DNA of 44,236 nt from Staphylococcus arlettae (GTDB lineage Bacteria > Bacillota > Bacilli > Staphylococcales > Staphylococcaceae), in the NCBI RefSeq assembly GCF_002902345.1, contig NZ_PPQB01000015.1, positions 50,693 to 94,928 of the forward strand, in the 5' to 3' direction. Under the pieces are notes generated by a model, which was given only the letters and a program-made list of their open reading frames with translations, was not told the origin of the DNA and ran no database searches. This document shows positions 41,929 through 44,236 of this stretch, one piece after another. Positions within the stretch are counted from its first letter, which is position 1; each line of letters opens with the position of its first letter. A program made the translations under genes and the position numbers.

Positions 41929-43074
41929 TTAATTATATAGTTGATGCATACGTTTTTCATTTTCTTTAAAGTTTGTCGTTGGATAATACATATCTTTAAC
42001 TAAAACGTTAGGACCTAAACATTTAAATGCAGGACAATGACAATTTAAACTTTGTGCTAATGAAGAATTTAACCATTTATCGAAAACCGTAGGCAAATTA
42101 TCATGTTTGATGTTAGATATAGTACCTGTCTCATCACCAAAATCAGTTACTATCACATTACCCGTAAATACATTTACGTTTAAACGATTACGACCATCCG
42201 GATCATTTCGCATAGTGACATTTTTACTTTGACGCAGGCGGTGTAATAAAGCTTGGTCGTCATCATCCTTTATACATGGATAAATAGGTAGTGTGCCAAA
42301 TAGCATCCAAGTGTTTTCGTCTCGCATATCGAGTAACTGATGAATCGCTTGTTTCATCTCTTTTAAGGACAAAACATTTAAGTCACTGGCAAAATCCGCG
42401 GGATACATCGGATGGATTTCGTGTCTACTACATTTCATATCTTTCACAATTTCGTTATGTATCTTTGTTAAATAGGGTAAAGTACTTTGATTTAACATTG
42501 TTTCTGCTGAAATAAACATGCCTTGATCAGATAAGGTTTGAGCGTTATTGAGCATTTGGTCATAAAGTTTGAGCTTGGCTTTTAAAGGTGGTTGTTTTTC
42601 CATTGCTCCAAATCCTACTGTTGCAAATTCATCTAAAGTCCCCCAATTATGCGAGATATGCATTACGTCGATATATTCTGCAATGTCTAAATAACGATCT
42701 TGAGGTAACGTAAGATTGGAATTCATTTGTACATAAACCCCTCGATCATAGGCATATTTCAATAATGGTTTAACTACTTGCTTGATAGATTTTTTTGAAA
42801 ACATCGGTTCTCCACCAGTAATCGACATCGTTTTTAAATGTGGGATTTCATCTAAACGACGATAAATAATGTCCATAGGTAAGGGGTCAGGATCTTGCGT
42901 TTGTAGTGTATAACCAACAGCACAGTGACTACAACGCATATTACATAGGTTTGTAGTGGTAAACTCTATATTACTTAAAGTGAGTTGATTATGCATATCG
43001 ATATCTGTATAGGCTTCCCAAGGGTCATTGTTTATGCTAATGGGCTGTTTAGTACGGATTTGGTGTATCGTCAT
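41929..43074 (-). CDS. yfkAB: Radical SAM protein YfkAB
   Basis: This 381-residue radical SAM enzyme has the cluster motif CNMRCSHC (Cys44, Cys48, Cys51) and a second C-terminal motif CHCPAFKC (Cys345, Cys347, Cys352), the CxCxxxxC signature that names the family. The SAM-binding stretch SITGGEPMFSKK lies near residue 100. The reaction is not known; a second iron-sulfur cluster and peptide or small-molecule modification are family-based guesses. No small peptide partner gene is next to it. The ATG follows AAGAAGGA. It is monocistronic. Confidence 0.93.
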   Translation of the reverse strand: MTIHQIRTKQPISINNDPWEAYTDIDMHNQLTLSNIEFTTTNLCNMRCSHCAVGYTLQTQDPDPLPMDIIYRRLDEIPHLKTMSITGGEPMFSKKSIKQVVKPLLKYAYDRGVYVQMNSNLTLPQDRYLDIAEYIDVMHISHNWGTLDEFATVGFGAMEKQPPLKAKLKLYDQMLNNAQTLSDQGMFISAETMLNQSTLPYLTKIHNEIVKDMKCSRHEIHPMYPADFASDLNVLSLKEMKQAIHQLLDMRDENTWMLFGTLPIYPCIKDDDDQALLHRLRQSKNVTMRNDPDGRNRLNVNVFTGNVIVTDFGDETGTISNIKHDNLPTVFDKWLNSSLAQSLNCHCPAFKCLGPNVLVKDMYYPTTNFKENEKRMHQLYN

Positions 43075-43258
43075 TACTAATCCTTCTTTCCTTCATATTC
43101 ATTTTATCTGTTCTATTGTAAACAAAATCCAATGCGACTGTATACCACATAACGTCAAAAAGTTGTAAAAATTAAACTGTAATATAATATATCGGCTATC
43201 ATTATTAGTTCAGAACATGTTAATATGTAATTATCATATATAAAGGAGTTAACATTCA

Positions 43259-43420
43259 ATGGATGAAAATCAAACTATGAATCAAATCAAAAATAGATTA
43301 GAGCAATTTATTGATGACATTGATCACGTAAATCCTAACGAAGTTAAAGTTGAAGATATAGATGAGTGGATTGGTTTATTAGATCAACTAGAAGAAAAAG
43401 TTAAATCAGTATCTAAGTAA
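43259..43420 (+). CDS. SE1561-family small protein (53 residues)
   Basis: This short gene encodes 53 residues, acidic and helical, with the conserved-looking core EVKVEDIDEWIGLLDQLEEKV. AAAGGAG lies 10 bases before the ATG. I recognise it as the staphylococcal SE1561-type protein; function is unknown. It is divergent from yfkAB and lies 82 bp before the pfpI-like gene, which has its own promoter candidate. Possible promoter elements TTGTAA and TAATAT are at 43163-43190. Confidence 0.82.
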   Translation: MDENQTMNQIKNRLEQFIDDIDHVNPNEVKVEDIDEWIGLLDQLEEKVKSVSK

Positions 43421-43438
43421 AGAAGTAATACCGATAAT

Positions 43439-43464
43439 GTTTAAAAATTGTCTTTTTTGGTTAT
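43439..43464 (+). promoter_or_regulatory. Sigma-B-type promoter upstream of the PfpI-like gene
   Basis: GTTTAA (43439-43444), a 14-base spacer and GGTTAT (43459-43464) match 11 of 12 bases of the staphylococcal sigma-B consensus GTTTAA/GGGTAT. It lies 38 bp before the gene. This would make the gene part of the general stress response. Confidence 0.55.
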
Positions 43465-43502
43465 ATCATATTATATAACGGCAAAGAGAAAGGTGATTTT
43501 AA

Positions 43503-44018
43503 ATGGCAAAAAAAGTAGCAATTATACTTGCAAATGAATTTGAAGATATTGAATTAACAAGTCCAAAAGAAGCAATCGAAGAAGCTGGCCATGAAACAGT
43601 GATAATTGGCGATGTTGCTAACCATGAAGTAGTAGGTAAACATGGCGAAAAAGTAACGATTGATGTAAGCATTGCTGATGCTAAACCTGAAGACTATGAT
43701 GGTTTATTAATTCCTGGAGGATTTGCACCTGACCATTTAAGAGGTGACGAAGAAGGAAGATATGGCACATTTGCTAAATATTTCACGAAAAATGACGTGC
43801 CAGCATTTGCGATTTGCCATGGACCTCAAATACTCATAGATACTGATGATTTAAAAGGAAGAACGTTAACTGCAGTGTTAAATGTGAGAAAAGATCTTTC
43901 AAACGCTGGGGCACAAGTTGTAGATGAATCAGTAGTTGTAGATAACAATATCGTTACAAGTCGTACACCTGACGACTTAGATGACTTTAATAAAGCAATT
44001 GTTGAGCAATTAAAATAA
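43503..44018 (+). CDS. PfpI/DJ-1-family stress protein (YraA-like)
   Basis: This 171-residue protein of the DJ-1/PfpI superfamily has the nucleophile elbow AICHGPQ with Cys105 and His106, and [16 protein letters not shown] around residues 68-83. Members are called intracellular proteases, but many act as glyoxalases or protein deglycases, so the real reaction is open. AAAGGTGAT precedes the ATG. A sigma-B-like promoter lies upstream and a terminator 43 bp after its stop. Confidence 0.93.
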   Translation: MAKKVAIILANEFEDIELTSPKEAIEEAGHETVIIGDVANHEVVGKHGEKVTIDVSIADAKPEDYDGLLIPGGFAPDHLRGDEEGRYGTFAKYFTKNDVPAFAICHGPQILIDTDDLKGRTLTAVLNVRKDLSNAGAQVVDESVVVDNNIVTSRTPDDLDDFNKAIVEQLK

Positions 44019-44060
44019 CAATCGTTAACAAAATTTAATTTAAATATTCATTATGGATTT

Positions 44061-44099
44061 AAGAGGCTAGGACAATATTGATACGTCCTAGTCTCTTTT
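44061..44099 (+). terminator. Terminator after the PfpI-like gene
   Basis: AAGAGGCTAGGAC (44061-44073) pairs with GTCCTAGTCTCTT (44085-44097) with one G-U pair and ends in TTTT. Its core is the same as the dagK hairpin at 25243. Confidence 0.92.
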
Positions 44100-44104
44100 C
44101 ATAT

Positions 44105-44224
44105 TGGCAGTAGCTGACTGCATTGAAAATGCGATTCAAACCAAGCTTGTTTCAATACTAGCCATCCTTTCCGGGGTGGGAAGACGAAATCATTTTTTCA
44201 AAATCAGATTTCTGTCCCACTCCA
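44105..44224 (-). repeat. Staphylococcal GTGGGACAGAAAT intergenic repeat (partial)
   Basis: Read on the minus strand the end shows GGAGTGGGACAGAAATCTGA, then a stretch ending CGTCTTCCCACCCCGG, the well-known staphylococcal intergenic repeat with inverted GTGGGA/TCCCAC arms. GCAGTAGCTGACTGC (about 44106-44120) adds a small palindrome. No gene is seen from 44019 to the window end. Confidence 0.7.
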
Positions 44225-44236
44225 TGTTTTATTAGA

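Overview
The window is an AT-rich Firmicute chromosome segment that can be placed in the genus Staphylococcus. It carries the vraU-vraT-vraS-vraR cell-wall stress operon, murT-gatD, camS, a nos-pheA pair, sdcS and the pcrB-pcrA-ligA-camS block, all close to staphylococcal proteins I know. The same stretch in S. aureus, as I recall it, has putP between camS and gatC and a staphopain gene near purB. Neither is here, so a coagulase-negative species is likely. I cannot name the species from sequence alone. There is no prophage, transposase, integrase, CRISPR array, rRNA or tRNA. This is core genome with small accessory touches.

Layout: 1-3043 is a minus-strand block with an aldehyde dehydrogenase, Mn-dependent pyrophosphatase and nicotinamidase. 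3191-5956 (+) holds a beta-helix protein without signal peptide and the dicarboxylate carrier SdcS. 6319-8216 (-) is nos-pheA. 8390-11509 (+) is pncB-nadE, then a UPF0316 membrane protein and a NETI-motif protein. 11718-20554 (+) carries purB, yerC, a VanY-type carboxypeptidase, pcrB-pcrA-ligA and the lipoprotein camS. 20915-28568 (+) carries gatCAB, dagK, rlmD, a DUF3267 zincin and dinB. 28565-29848 (-) has a DnaQ-like exonuclease and ferritin. 30020-32056 (+) is murT-gatD. 32543-33529 (-) is an aromatic-acid-exporter-like protein. 33695-37313 (+) is map, then vraUTSR. 37376-39490 (-) has a YihY-type protein and ptpA-ytxH. 39626-41640 (+) has a DUF1128 protein, ampS and a thioesterase. 41929-43074 (-) is yfkAB. 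43259-44018 (+) has a 53-residue SE1561-type protein and a PfpI/DJ-1 protein.

Functional themes are NAD salvage and synthesis (pncA, pncB, nadE), cell-envelope upkeep (murT-gatD, vraUTSR, the VanY-like enzyme, camS), DNA replication and repair (pcrA, ligA, dinB, exonuclease), translation (gatCAB, rlmD, map), and iron or stress handling (ftnA behind a PerR-like box, pfpI behind a sigma-B-like promoter).

The most notable non-coding signals are a repeat family whose head is an intrinsic terminator (three copies), a duplicated terminator arm bounding about 435 bp after gatD, a dyad before yerC, an inverted repeat before sdcS, and an intergenic hairpin where the proline transporter gene would be expected. 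I found no convincing wholly new multi-gene system. The best uncharacterised genes are the beta-helix protein, the UPF0316/NETI pair and the DUF3267 zincin.
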